Origin: Chitinophaga sp. Ak27
GTDB lineage: Bacteria > Bacteroidota > Bacteroidia > Chitinophagales > Chitinophagaceae
NCBI RefSeq assembly: GCF_012726295.1
Contig: NZ_JABAOB010000012.1
Location: forward strand, 1 to 64,000
DNA: 64,000 nucleotides
Direction: 5' to 3'
Each line of letters begins with the position of its first letter. Within the stretch, counting starts at the first letter, position 1. Under the pieces are notes generated by a model. It made no database searches, was not told the origin of the DNA, and saw only the letters and a list, made by a program, of their open reading frames with translations. A program made the position numbers and the translations under genes. This document shows, one piece after another, positions 16,538 through 24,365 of the stretch.

Positions 16538-17948
16538 AACTGTACTTATTCACAACTTGGTCTGCTAAAATTTTCATAGTATCATATACCAGCTGCACAT
16601 CTTTGGCGGTTGTTCTCCAATTTACCAAAGCAGCGCGGATGGCTTGCCTCCCCTGGTATACGGTGGCTGTCATGCAAGCTACCCCCGATCCGTTGAGCGC
16701 GGCCAGGAACTCACTCACCGCCCTCGCTTCATCCGGTGATGCTACATTTAAGGTGAAGCAAACTACGCAAAGCCTTACGGGCGACAACAACACAAACCGG
16801 GAATCTGTTTCCAGTAAATATCCCAGCTGACCAGCAAGGTTGATATTATTTTCCACCAGCTGCCGGTAACCATTTTTACCGTAGGCCAGCAGGGAAAACC
16901 AGGCGGGCAAAGCGCGTGCACGACGCGAGTTTTCGGGTACATAGTGAATGAAGTTAAATTGCTCAGCCGGATCACCCAGGTACGCCGCACCGGCATTCTG
17001 GAATACGACCGACTGCAACTGCGGATGCCGGCAAAAAATCATGGCAGCATCGTAGGGAACATTCAGCCATTTATGCGCATCAATGGTAATGCTGTCGGCC
17101 TGCTCCCAGCCTGCCAGCAAGTGTTTCCACTGATCGCTGCAAGCGGCAAATCCGCCGAAGGCGGCATCTACATGCAACCAGAACGGATAACGTTCCCGCA
17201 GCTTTACCAACGCGGCAATGTCATCAAAATCTACCGTGTTAACGGTACCTGCATTGGCTACACAAATAAGCGGTTCACCGGTGTGTGCCAACAGGTACTG
17301 TTCCAATGCAGCTATATCTACCTGTTCGCGCCCCGGCACTACCGGGATGTATACCATATTACTACGTCCCATGCCCAGCATCGACATGGCTTTTCCCACG
17401 CTGGAATGCGGGGTGCCGGAAATCACTTTGAGCCCCGGTAAGACAGCCACACCATCTTTAGCCACATCCACGCCCTGCTGTAACCCGGCCCATTGCCGGC
17501 CTACAGCCAGTCCCGTGAAATTGGACATCGTAGCTCCCGTTACAAAGCAGCCCAGAAAGGACTCCGGCAATCCCAGCAACTCTTTTAATAGCGTGATGGT
17601 TTCCGTTTCTATATAAAAAGCAGCGGAGGTTTTATCAGATGAATTCAGGTCCATGGCCGACGTAAGCCAGTCGCCCATCAGGGAGGCAGGCGTAACGCCG
17701 CCGGTTACAAATCCCCAGTAACGCGGACCGGCAGGCGCAGTAAGACTATTACCGTATTGCTGCCGGAACATTTCCAGCGCAGCCGCACCTCCCGCCCCGC
17801 TATCGGGCATGGATATACGACAATCGACAGCTATCTCCTTGTCAGCCGCCAGTTTATCTATTGCGGATAAAAATTTACTGCTGAAATCTTTGGTTAACTG
17901 TAATAACTGATCTGTATGTTTCAGGTCGTCCTGCAATTTTGTATCCAT
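16530..17948 (-). CDS. Group II PLP-dependent decarboxylase
   Basis: 472 residues of the aspartate-aminotransferase fold decarboxylases (aromatic amino acid, glutamate, diaminobutyrate types). The cofactor motifs are clear: FVTGATMSNFTGLAVGRQ (about 135-152), His181 region SGTPHSSVGKAM stacking on PLP, Asp261 in HVDAAFGGF, and Schiff-base Lys293 in SITIDAHKWLNVPYD. Substrate is not evident; the length (472) is nearer aromatic-L-amino-acid decarboxylases than glutamate decarboxylase. The gene leads the operon with the EamA exporter. About 70-110 bases upstream is a two-block element (18018-18057) shared exactly with the region upstream of a MocR regulator gene, suggesting control by PLP or an amino compound. 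Confidence 0.9.
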   Translation of the reverse strand: MDTKLQDDLKHTDQLLQLTKDFSSKFLSAIDKLAADKEIAVDCRISMPDSGAGGAAALEMFRQQYGNSLTAPAGPRYWGFVTGGVTPASLMGDWLTSAMDLNSSDKTSAAFYIETETITLLKELLGLPESFLGCFVTGATMSNFTGLAVGRQWAGLQQGVDVAKDGVAVLPGLKVISGTPHSSVGKAMSMLGMGRSNMVYIPVVPGREQVDIAALEQYLLAHTGEPLICVANAGTVNTVDFDDIAALVKLRERYPFWLHVDAAFGGFAACSDQWKHLLAGWEQADSITIDAHKWLNVPYDAAMIFCRHPQLQSVVFQNAGAAYLGDPAEQFNFIHYVPENSRRARALPAWFSLLAYGKNGYRQLVENNINLAGQLGYLLETDSRFVLLSPVRLCVVCFTLNVASPDEARAVSEFLAALNGSGVACMTATVYQGRQAIRAALVNWRTTAKDVQLVYDTMKILADQVVNKYSYA

Positions 17949-18017
17949 GACTAGGCAATATATAAATGAGATATATCAGTGCTGATTCAGGGTCAAAATT
18001 GAGACAAATAACTATCT

Positions 18018-18057
18018 TAAAACAGATGCAGTTTTTAAAATTTTGAGCATATCAGAT
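18018..18057 (+). promoter_or_regulatory. Predicted MocR operator, copy B
   Basis: TAAAACAGAT, 20 bases, CATATCAGAT: both decamers and the spacing are identical to the copy at 21971-22010. The direct repeat core is CAGAT...CAGAT. It sits between the methyltransferase stop codon and the PLP decarboxylase start; the orientation is opposite to the decarboxylase transcript. MocR regulators such as GabR and PdxR bind spaced direct repeats, so the assignment is inferred. Confidence 0.65.
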
Positions 18058-18542
18058 TAAACGAGGCCGGTAAACAAATCTGTTCTTTCATGTTCGAGTA
18101 ACCAGCGCTTGCGCCATATTCCACCGGCATAGCCGGTCAGTGTACCATTGCTGCCTATCACACGATGACAAGGCACAATAATGGCCAGCCTGTTTTTTCC
18201 GTTGGTAGTGCCTACAGCCCGGATACTTTTGGGATTATGGATACGTTTGGCGAGTGTTTGGTAAGAGATGGTGTGTCCGAACGGGATCTCGAGCAACTGT
18301 TGCCATACCGATTGCTGGAAGCCGGTGCCTTCCTGGAAGATGGGCAGATCGAATGTTTTGCGCCCGCCTCCGAAATATTCATATAATTGCTGAGCGCAAT
18401 CCAATAACAATGCTGGAGGCTGCGGGAAGTCCACAGCTGGTTCTTCGGTAAACGATACCGCATTGATGAATTCCCCTGTACCACTGATGAGCAATGGTCC
18501 TACGGGACTGTCTATACGCAGATGATGCATTCCTTCTTCCAT
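18057..18542 (-). CDS. ogt: Methylated-DNA-protein-cysteine methyltransferase
   Basis: A 161-residue suicide repair protein that moves alkyl groups from O6-alkylguanine to its own cysteine. The acceptor is Cys125 in the invariant IVPCHRVIG, followed by GTLTGYAGGIWRKRWLLEHE, and the DNA-binding helix IPFGHTISYQTLAKRI with the arginine finger region SIRAVGTTNGKN precedes it. There is no Ada-type N-terminal domain. It follows the alkA-type glycosylase by 9 bases on the same strand, so the two form an alkylation-repair operon; no regulator of the Ada type is present. Confidence 0.93.
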   Translation of the reverse strand: MEEGMHHLRIDSPVGPLLISGTGEFINAVSFTEEPAVDFPQPPALLLDCAQQLYEYFGGGRKTFDLPIFQEGTGFQQSVWQQLLEIPFGHTISYQTLAKRIHNPKSIRAVGTTNGKNRLAIIVPCHRVIGSNGTLTGYAGGIWRKRWLLEHERTDLFTGLV

Positions 18543-18551
18543 GAAAATAAT

Positions 18552-19460
18552 CTACCGGGGTAATAAAGATCTCCACAAATAAAACGTGGCATATGCAGCA
18601 TGTTCCTTCCAGGGTCGGGTAAATTCCTGCAATGCGGGCATGGAAGGTTTGCTCTCCAAATGTAATCTATTTTTTATCGCATTTTGTAAGCCTACGTCTT
18701 CCAGCAAAACAGACTGTGGGAAACGGCGATATTTCATGAGAGCATAGTTGGCCGACCAGTTACCGATACCTTTCATTGCCACCAGGCTTTGTAACGCTTC
18801 TTCGTAGCTCATTGCATCCAGGCTGGCTTCACTCAAACGGCCGCTGGCCATCTGTTTGGCAGTTTCCACCAGGTATAATGCCTTACTGCGGGAAAACTGC
18901 ATGGGCGTTAACTGTTCCGGCTCCAGGGCTGCTACCACCACAGGATGCGGATACAGGTAATAGTCGGTATGATCTACTACGGCGTGGTAACCAAATTGTG
19001 TGATAAACCGCTGCCGCAATGTGTATGCAAATGCCAGGTTGATCTGTTGCCCGATAACGGGCCAGCTGATAGCTTCAAACAAGTCGGGCATGCCAATCAG
19101 CCGCAGCCCCCGGTACTCATCTGCCAGTCCCTTTAACAACGGATCTTTGGCCGTATAATCGTAAAACGGCTGCAGGTTGGCATCGAGGTGCCACCAATGG
19201 GTTATATACTTTATAATCGGTGCTTCCGCTACCTGTACGTTCAATGGCGCCAGTACAGTCACTTCCAGGTAACCGGCGGAGGAACCGGGCGCTATTTCTA
19301 TCACCACCGGTTCCCCGTCCGACAATAACATGCGCCGCACCTTACCCTCCACGATATAATGCAAACATTCTTTATCTGACCTTCCCAGGAAACGCAAACA
19401 TTCCTGGAAAGAAAAGTTTTGCGGATCGTTGATCGGCACTTTTATCTTTTGCAAAGCCAT
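18552..19460 (-). CDS. alkA: DNA-3-methyladenine glycosylase, AlkA/HhH-GPD type
   Basis: 302 residues. A strand-rich N-terminal domain (about 1-115) as in AlkA is followed by the HhH-GPD fold: PVIGQQINLAFAYTLRQRF, helix-hairpin-helix LQSLVAMKGIGNWSANYALMKYRRFP and catalytic Asp in VLLEDVGLQNAI, then the C-terminal ALQEFTRPWKEHAAYATFYLWR typical of the family. It removes 3-methyladenine and other alkylated bases. I start at the ATG at 19460 (MALQKIKVPIND) because the eight residues encoded upstream do not fit the family. It is cotranscribed with the O6-methylguanine methyltransferase 9 bases downstream. Confidence 0.9.
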   Translation of the reverse strand: MALQKIKVPINDPQNFSFQECLRFLGRSDKECLHYIVEGKVRRMLLSDGEPVVIEIAPGSSAGYLEVTVLAPLNVQVAEAPIIKYITHWWHLDANLQPFYDYTAKDPLLKGLADEYRGLRLIGMPDLFEAISWPVIGQQINLAFAYTLRQRFITQFGYHAVVDHTDYYLYPHPVVVAALEPEQLTPMQFSRSKALYLVETAKQMASGRLSEASLDAMSYEEALQSLVAMKGIGNWSANYALMKYRRFPQSVLLEDVGLQNAIKNRLHLESKPSMPALQEFTRPWKEHAAYATFYLWRSLLPR

Positions 19461-19532
19461 GCGCAAAAATACGTAAATGAGCACGGTTACATTTACGGAT
19501 TCTTGCGTTTTTTTGAGCTGAATACAAAAAGT

Positions 19533-19602
19533 AAAAAGCTATTGAAGCGGATGGTCTTTGCGGATATAAAATCGCATTATTCATCCGCTTCAATAGCTTT
19601 TT
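19533..19602 (-). terminator. Long inverted repeat, probable terminator of the AhpD-like gene
   Basis: A perfect 21-base inverted repeat (19533-19553 with 19582-19602) encloses 28 bases; pairing continues outward with a few mismatches for about 14 more bases. On the minus strand it starts 15 bases after the AhpD-like stop codon and runs into a T-rich tail. The arms are longer and the loop larger than other terminators here, so a small mobile remnant is possible. Confidence 0.6.
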
Positions 19603-19616
19603 GCTTTCTGCTCCTC

Positions 19617-20054
19617 TCACACAGGCTGCGTCCTGGAAGTTATGGCTACACGGTTCCAGGCGTTGATCATCACAATTGCCAGGGTGATGTGTGCCACTTC
19701 TTCGTGCGTAAATACTTTCAAGGCGTTGTTATATACATCATCCGGTACGTGCGAAGTACTTACCAGGGTTACTGCTTCTGTGAGCGCGAGGGCAGCACGT
19801 TCTTTGTCGGTATAATAAGGCGCTTCATGCCAGGCGCTCAATCCATAGATGCGTTGTTCTGTTTCTCCCATTTTACGGGCATCTTTGGTATGCATATTCA
19901 AACAAAAGGCGCAGCCATTGATCTGGGACGCCCGGATCTTGATCAGTTCCGACAGGGTTTTGTCCAGCCCAGTGCTATTTACAAAGTTCTGCAGTCCCAT
20001 CATGGCTTGCATGGAGCCCGGTGCTAATTTATACACATCCATTCTTGCTTCCAT
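19617..20054 (-). CDS. Carboxymuconolactone decarboxylase/AhpD-like family protein
   Basis: 145 residues. The AhpD-type redox motif is intact in INGCAFCLNMHTKDA (Cys-x-x-Cys and His), preceded by LSELIKIRASQ and followed by YYTDKERAALALTEAV, the usual helices. Members act as alkylhydroperoxidases or on lactones; the CxxCxxxH arrangement favours a peroxidase-type thiol activity. The gene follows the SnoaL-like gene by 20 bases on the same strand, and both are divergent from a MocR regulator. Substrate unknown. Confidence 0.9.
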   Translation of the reverse strand: MEARMDVYKLAPGSMQAMMGLQNFVNSTGLDKTLSELIKIRASQINGCAFCLNMHTKDARKMGETEQRIYGLSAWHEAPYYTDKERAALALTEAVTLVSTSHVPDDVYNNALKVFTHEEVAHITLAIVMINAWNRVAITSRTQPV

Positions 20055-20074
20055 CTTGATATATTTATTAATTG

Positions 20075-20425
20075 TTAATAGAAAAATTGTTCGCGGATAA
20101 TTTTACCGTCGGCTACATGATATACGCACAATTCATTGCGCGTTCGGCGGCCGGCGCCTTTGATGGTAACGTCTACCAGCAGCTGGATGGCGAAATAGTC
20201 GTCGGCCACCACTGGTTCTGAAATCTCCAGCAGGTGTCTTTCTTCGATACTGTCGAGAAACTGGCGTTCTTTGGCCATTATAGCGGGCAATCCGTCAGTA
20301 ATGCGCCCGTCGGGCTCTATGTTTACTGCAGCTTCATGGAATAACGTAGCTTGTGCTTCCGGAAATTTCCATTCCCGGCAAAGGGCCACCAGGTTATGTG
20401 CGAGTCGTTTAACCACCGTCATCAT
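20075..20425 (-). CDS. SnoaL-like (NTF2-fold) protein
   Basis: 116 residues from the chosen ATG. The cone-shaped NTF2 fold is suggested by a helical N-terminus (LAHNLVALCREWKFPEAQATLFHEAAVNIEP) followed by strands ending in NELCVYHVADGKIIREQFFY. A paralogue with the same blocks (LAEHCRNEKFTQAQAELYAEDAVSIEP ... SELCVYTVKDGKIIAEQFFV) is encoded at 54666-55025. Function is unknown; family members include isomerases, cyclases and stress-related ligand binders. The start is taken at MMTVVKRL by comparison with that paralogue, not at a codon 30 bases upstream. It leads a two-gene operon with the AhpD-like gene and is divergent from the first MocR gene. Confidence 0.8.
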   Translation of the reverse strand: MMTVVKRLAHNLVALCREWKFPEAQATLFHEAAVNIEPDGRITDGLPAIMAKERQFLDSIEERHLLEISEPVVADDYFAIQLLVDVTIKGAGRRTRNELCVYHVADGKIIREQFFY

Positions 20426-20465
20426 TATTGATTTACGGGTACAAAATAACGGCAATAAATATCAC

Positions 20466-20514
20466 CAAAACAGATACAGATTTATCAATATTAAACCATA
20501 ACAGTTTACCTTTG
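20466..20514 (+). promoter_or_regulatory. Diverged MocR operator copy C and -7 box of first MocR gene
   Basis: CAAAACAGAT (20466-20475) and CATAACAGTT (20497-20506) match the two blocks of the other sites with one extra base of spacing; ACAG, TTT and ATT between them also align with copy B. TACCTTTG (20507-20514) fits the Bacteroidota -7 box and ends five bases before the ATG, so the transcript should be leaderless or nearly so. The site lies in the space shared with the divergent SnoaL-like operon. Confidence 0.6.
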
Positions 20515-20519
20515 GCGAG

Positions 20520-21953
20520 ATGAAAAAAAGCAACGGATTCATATATCTTAAACTGGCGGAAAACATCCAGCATATGATCAGCGAGGGTGTATATGCGGTG
20601 GGCGATAAGCTGCCATCGGTGCGTTCTTTGCACCTGGAACATGGCGTGAGTATCAGCACTGCCTTACAGGTATATACTCACCTGGAGAAAAAGGGATGGG
20701 TAACTTCCCGGGAGAAATCGGGCTATTTTGTGCGCTATGCGCGGCAACTGAGGCCACAACTCCCTCCTGTTACCAATCCTGCTCCCAGGGCCGGCAGGGT
20801 ACAGATTAATGAAAAGCTGGCGGTATTCCGGAAAACGGCGCGATCGGAGAAAACTATTTCCCTGATCGGCGCTTCACCCGACACGTCGCTGATGCCGGCC
20901 GCCAAGCTGAAGAAAGCATTGCAGCTCGCGTCCCGGGAGCTGAATAATTCGTTTATCCCTTACGGTGATATTACCGGCCACGAGCCCTTTCGGCGGCATA
21001 TCGCCCGCCATTGCCTCAATTGGGGCCGGGCCTTCTCTCCCAACGAGATTATTGTTACCAATGGCGCCATAGAAGCTGCTTCGCTCTGCCTGCGCGCCGT
21101 GGCCAACGCCGGCGATACCATCGCCATTGAGTCCCCCACCTTCTTTGGGCTATTGCTGGCCATAGAAAGCCTGGGCATGAAAGCGCTGGAAATTCCTACC
21201 GACCCCGTCACCGGCGTAAGCCTGGATGTGCTGGAAGATGCCTTCAAACAGAAAAAAGTACAGGCCTGCCTGTTCGTCAGCAATTACAGCAACCCACTGG
21301 GTAGCTGTATGCCGGATAACAGCAAGGAACAACTGGCCAAAATGCTGCAAAAGTACCAGGTGCCGCTGATTGAAGATGATGTGTACGGCGATCTGCACTT
21401 TGCGCCGGAACGCCCCCGCACCATCAAATCGTACGATGAAGAAGGACTCGTACTCTACTGTTCTTCCTTCTCCAAATCTATTGCCGCCGGCCTGCGCATC
21501 GGTTGGGTGATCGGCGGGCGCTATCATGAAAAAGTAGCACAGCTCAAATTCATGAGCTCCGCCTCCACCGGCATACTCCCACAGCTGGTGCTCACCAAAT
21601 TCCTGGATCAGCAGCGGCTGGACCTGCACCTCAAATCGCTGCGGCAGGCCCTCAGCATGCAAACCATGCAGATCACAAAAGCCATCCAGGAATATTTCCC
21701 GGAAGATACCCAGCTTACCCGCCCCAACGGCGGTATCAGCCTTTGGGTAGTACTTCCGCCTAAAGTAAATACCTGGCAATTGCACGATGCTTCCATAGCA
21801 CAGGGCATTACTTTTACACCCGGCGCCTTGTTTTCCAGTCAGCAACGCTATCAAAACTGTATCCGGCTTACTAATGCCAACCCCTGGAATGACGACCAGG
21901 ACTGGGCTATCCGCACCATCGGTGAACTCAGCCAACAGCAGCTCAAGGGATAA
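20520..21953 (+). CDS. MocR/PdxR-type GntR regulator with aminotransferase domain (first)
   Basis: 477 residues: a GntR winged helix (1-75, GDKLPSVRSLHLEHGVSISTALQVYTHLEKKGWV) joined to a fold-type I aminotransferase-like domain (about 110-470). The PLP lysine is Lys319 in CSSFSKSIAAGLRIGWV; NYSNPLGSCMP and the Asp in EDDVYGDLHF are the ring-binding motifs. MocR proteins sense PLP or an amino-acid/PLP adduct and regulate vitamin B6, GABA, taurine or amine genes, often a divergent neighbour. Here the neighbours are the SnoaL/AhpD operon, divergent, and a second MocR gene 66 bases downstream on the same strand. Confidence 0.93.
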   Translation: MKKSNGFIYLKLAENIQHMISEGVYAVGDKLPSVRSLHLEHGVSISTALQVYTHLEKKGWVTSREKSGYFVRYARQLRPQLPPVTNPAPRAGRVQINEKLAVFRKTARSEKTISLIGASPDTSLMPAAKLKKALQLASRELNNSFIPYGDITGHEPFRRHIARHCLNWGRAFSPNEIIVTNGAIEAASLCLRAVANAGDTIAIESPTFFGLLLAIESLGMKALEIPTDPVTGVSLDVLEDAFKQKKVQACLFVSNYSNPLGSCMPDNSKEQLAKMLQKYQVPLIEDDVYGDLHFAPERPRTIKSYDEEGLVLYCSSFSKSIAAGLRIGWVIGGRYHEKVAQLKFMSSASTGILPQLVLTKFLDQQRLDLHLKSLRQALSMQTMQITKAIQEYFPEDTQLTRPNGGISLWVVLPPKVNTWQLHDASIAQGITFTPGALFSSQQRYQNCIRLTNANPWNDDQDWAIRTIGELSQQQLKG

Positions 21954-21970
21954 GGAAGAAAAAAACAGGT

Positions 21971-22010
21971 TAAAACAGATGGCATTTTCGTACTTTTGGC
22001 CATATCAGAT
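21971..22010 (+). promoter_or_regulatory. Predicted MocR operator, copy A, with internal -7 box
   Basis: TAAAACAGAT (21971-21980), 20 bases, CATATCAGAT (22001-22010), identical in blocks and spacing to copy B at 18018-18057. Between the blocks lies TACTTTTG (21991-21998), a match to the -7 consensus; binding would cover the promoter of the second MocR gene, suggesting autoregulation. Confidence 0.7.
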
Positions 22011-22019
22011 AGTAATGCC

Positions 22020-23450
22020 ATGATAAAAACTGCCGATCACCTGTATCTCCAGGTAGCTGATAACATCGAACAGCTGATAGAAAAAGAAGTGATGAAAATA
22101 GGAGAAAAACTGCCCTCTGTCCGCATGCTGAGCAAGCAACAGGGCATCAGTTTATCTACTGCCTTCCAGGCCTATTATCACCTGGAAGGAAAAGGATTGA
22201 TCGAGTCCCGTCCAAAATCTGGTTATTACATCCGCTTTAACTCTAAACGCATGCCTGCGCTACCGGGCACCTGCGCCCCGGTAAAAAAAGCCAGCGAAGC
22301 TACTGTAAGCGATATGGTGATGGAAGTATTCAGCCACATGCGCAATCCACAGATCCTGAACTTTTCAGTGGCCACTCCGCCGGCAGACCTGCTGCCGGCA
22401 GCTAAAATGGCGAAAGCAGTCACCCATGCACTGCGCAACCTGCCCAACAACGGCATCGGGTATGAAGCGCTGCAGGGCAACGCCCTCTTACGCGGACAAA
22501 TAGCCCGTACCTCCCTGGCCTGGGGCGGCGCCTTCACCGCCGATGATGTAGTTACTACCAGCGGTTGCATGGATGCACTCACCCTATGTCTCACCGCGGT
22601 TACCCAACCCGGTGATACCATCGCCATTGAAAGTCCTGCTTACTACGGCTCTATGCAGCTGGCCGAAAGCCTGGGACTGAAAGTGCTGGAAATCCCTACA
22701 CACCCGGTATCGGGCGTAGACCTCGACTATCTCAATAAAGCCATTCCCCGTCATAAAATTCGCGCCTGCCTGTTTGTGACCAACTACAACAACCCGCTGG
22801 GCTCCTGCATGCCGGATAAGAATAAGAAGATGCTGGTAGACATGGTGGTAAAGTATGATATCGCCCTGATAGAAGATGATATTTACGGCGACTTATACTT
22901 CAGCAAACAACGCCCGGTGAACTGTAAAACGTTCGACAAACATGGTCATGTACTATTGTGCAATTCATTTTCCAAATCGCTGGCGCCGGGCTATCGCGTG
23001 GGCTGGACTATGCCAGGAAAATATAAAGAGAAGGTATTGCTCATGAAGCAAAACCACTCTATTGCCTGCGCCTCGCTGCCACAGGCCGCCGTAGGGCATT
23101 TCCTGGAAATGGGCCGTTATGAATTTCACCTGCGTAATCTCCGGAAAATGCTGCATACCCAATGCCTGCGGTATTCCCAGGCCATCAGCGAATACTTCCC
23201 GGAAAGCACCCGCATCTCCCGCCCACAGGGCGGTTGCGTGTTGTGGATAGAACTGGAAGAATCAGTGAATACTTTTGAGCTATTCCAGCAGGCACTGAAA
23301 CATAAGATCAGCTTCTGTCCCGGCAGAATTTTCTCGCTGCAGAATAAATACAACAACTGCATGCGGATCAGCTTCGGCAATGCCTGGAGCAAGCAGGTAG
23401 ATGATGGGCTGAAAACATTGGGAAAACTGATCCGCAAGATGAGCGTGTAA
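22020..23450 (+). CDS. MocR/PdxR-type GntR regulator with aminotransferase domain (second)
   Basis: 476 residues, clearly a paralogue of the preceding gene. The winged helix contains GEKLPSVRMLSKQQGISLSTAFQAYYHLEGKGLI; the aminotransferase-like domain has NYNNPLGSCMPDKNK, EDDIYGDLYF and the PLP Lys in CNSFSKSLAPGYRVGWTM. I take the ATG at 22020, because an upstream in-frame TTG (21996) lies inside the -7 box TACTTTTG and could not be transcribed from it. Tandem duplication of MocR genes gives either redundant sensors or two regulators of a shared set of operators. Ends six bases before the convergent esterase. Confidence 0.93.
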   Translation: MIKTADHLYLQVADNIEQLIEKEVMKIGEKLPSVRMLSKQQGISLSTAFQAYYHLEGKGLIESRPKSGYYIRFNSKRMPALPGTCAPVKKASEATVSDMVMEVFSHMRNPQILNFSVATPPADLLPAAKMAKAVTHALRNLPNNGIGYEALQGNALLRGQIARTSLAWGGAFTADDVVTTSGCMDALTLCLTAVTQPGDTIAIESPAYYGSMQLAESLGLKVLEIPTHPVSGVDLDYLNKAIPRHKIRACLFVTNYNNPLGSCMPDKNKKMLVDMVVKYDIALIEDDIYGDLYFSKQRPVNCKTFDKHGHVLLCNSFSKSLAPGYRVGWTMPGKYKEKVLLMKQNHSIACASLPQAAVGHFLEMGRYEFHLRNLRKMLHTQCLRYSQAISEYFPESTRISRPQGGCVLWIELEESVNTFELFQQALKHKISFCPGRIFSLQNKYNNCMRISFGNAWSKQVDDGLKTLGKLIRKMSV

Positions 23451-23456
23451 CGTCGG

Positions 23457-24281
23457 TTATTCTTTCAGGCTTTGCCGGAAGTAAATAAAGTGATATTCGA
23501 TGGACGTATGCCAATAGGCGGTATTATGATCTCCCGGGCGACTGATAAACGTAGAGGGAATCTTTAGGCTATCCGTTTGTTGCTTCAATTGCGCAGAAAG
23601 CGGATACAACACATCTTCCGTACCACAGTCAAAAATAAATGGTTTCCGGAAATCCGGATGCTGACGCAAGAGCGTGGAAATGCTGTATTGGCGCCAGTCT
23701 GTGGTTTCCGGGTTACCAATAATTTTAGCCAGGTCGGTTACCATTCTATCAGATTGCCAGAATAGCTGGCTTACCCGCTGAAAATCCGGGTAGTCAATTT
23801 CCAGGGCCCCACTGGCTGCTCCTGCGGTATTGAAATAATCAGGATGTAAAATAAAATACCTCAATGCACCGTAACCACCCATGCTCAGCCCGCTGATGAA
23901 AATATTTTTTCTATCTACCTTAAATGATCGCTGGACTTTGGGCACCAATTCTTTGAAAAAAAAGTCCTCGTAAAGCGCGGCTTTATCGATAGGACTGTTG
24001 ATATAATAAGACGTGAAGCCATCTGGAGCAACGATGATAAAATTATATTGATCTGCCAGTTGCTGAAGGTTGGCTGTCTTCGGCCATTGTCGGTAGTTTT
24101 CACTATAGCCATGCAAAAGGTACACCACCGGGTATTCCCGGGTGTGGTTATACCGGGTGGGCTTAAATATCAAAACAGTGTCTGGCCGCTTGAGATGATC
24201 TGAAGTGATAACCCATCTTTCCTGTGCATTTGCCATAATGTTCATCAGGCACACCAGTGCTGCTACTACCAGATTTTTCAT
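23457..24281 (-). CDS. Secreted esterase (alpha/beta hydrolase, esterase D/feruloyl-esterase-like)
   Basis: 274 residues with signal peptide MKNLVVAALVCLMNIMANAQ. The PF00756-type esterase core is plain: PVVYLLHGYSENYRQW (oxyanion region), IIVAPDGFTSYY, and nucleophile elbow FISGLSMGGYGALRYF (G-x-S-x-G), with the catalytic His likely in RPGDHNTAYWHTS and the acid in DCGTEDVLYP. Relatives cleave S-formylglutathione, feruloyl or acetyl esters of polysaccharides; a secreted form in this phylum favours a carbohydrate ester. The start is at the signal peptide Met. It is divergent from an HxlR-type regulator across 84 bases. Confidence 0.88.
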   Translation of the reverse strand: MKNLVVAALVCLMNIMANAQERWVITSDHLKRPDTVLIFKPTRYNHTREYPVVYLLHGYSENYRQWPKTANLQQLADQYNFIIVAPDGFTSYYINSPIDKAALYEDFFFKELVPKVQRSFKVDRKNIFISGLSMGGYGALRYFILHPDYFNTAGAASGALEIDYPDFQRVSQLFWQSDRMVTDLAKIIGNPETTDWRQYSISTLLRQHPDFRKPFIFDCGTEDVLYPLSAQLKQQTDSLKIPSTFISRPGDHNTAYWHTSIEYHFIYFRQSLKE

Positions 24282-24330
24282 TTTCTTATTTTTGCAGCAA
24301 AGTTCAGCAGGCGGCATATCGTTTGCAATA

Positions 24331-24348
24331 ACGAACAAATTTGTTAGT
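24331..24348. promoter_or_regulatory. Palindrome in the esterase/HxlR divergent space
   Basis: AACAAATTTGTT (24334-24345) is a perfect 12-base palindrome, extended by an imperfect AC/GT pair on each side. It is a candidate operator of the adjacent HxlR regulator, since that family binds short symmetrical sites in divergent promoters. Confidence 0.45.
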
Positions 24349-24365
24349 CTAATTTTTTTTGTACG

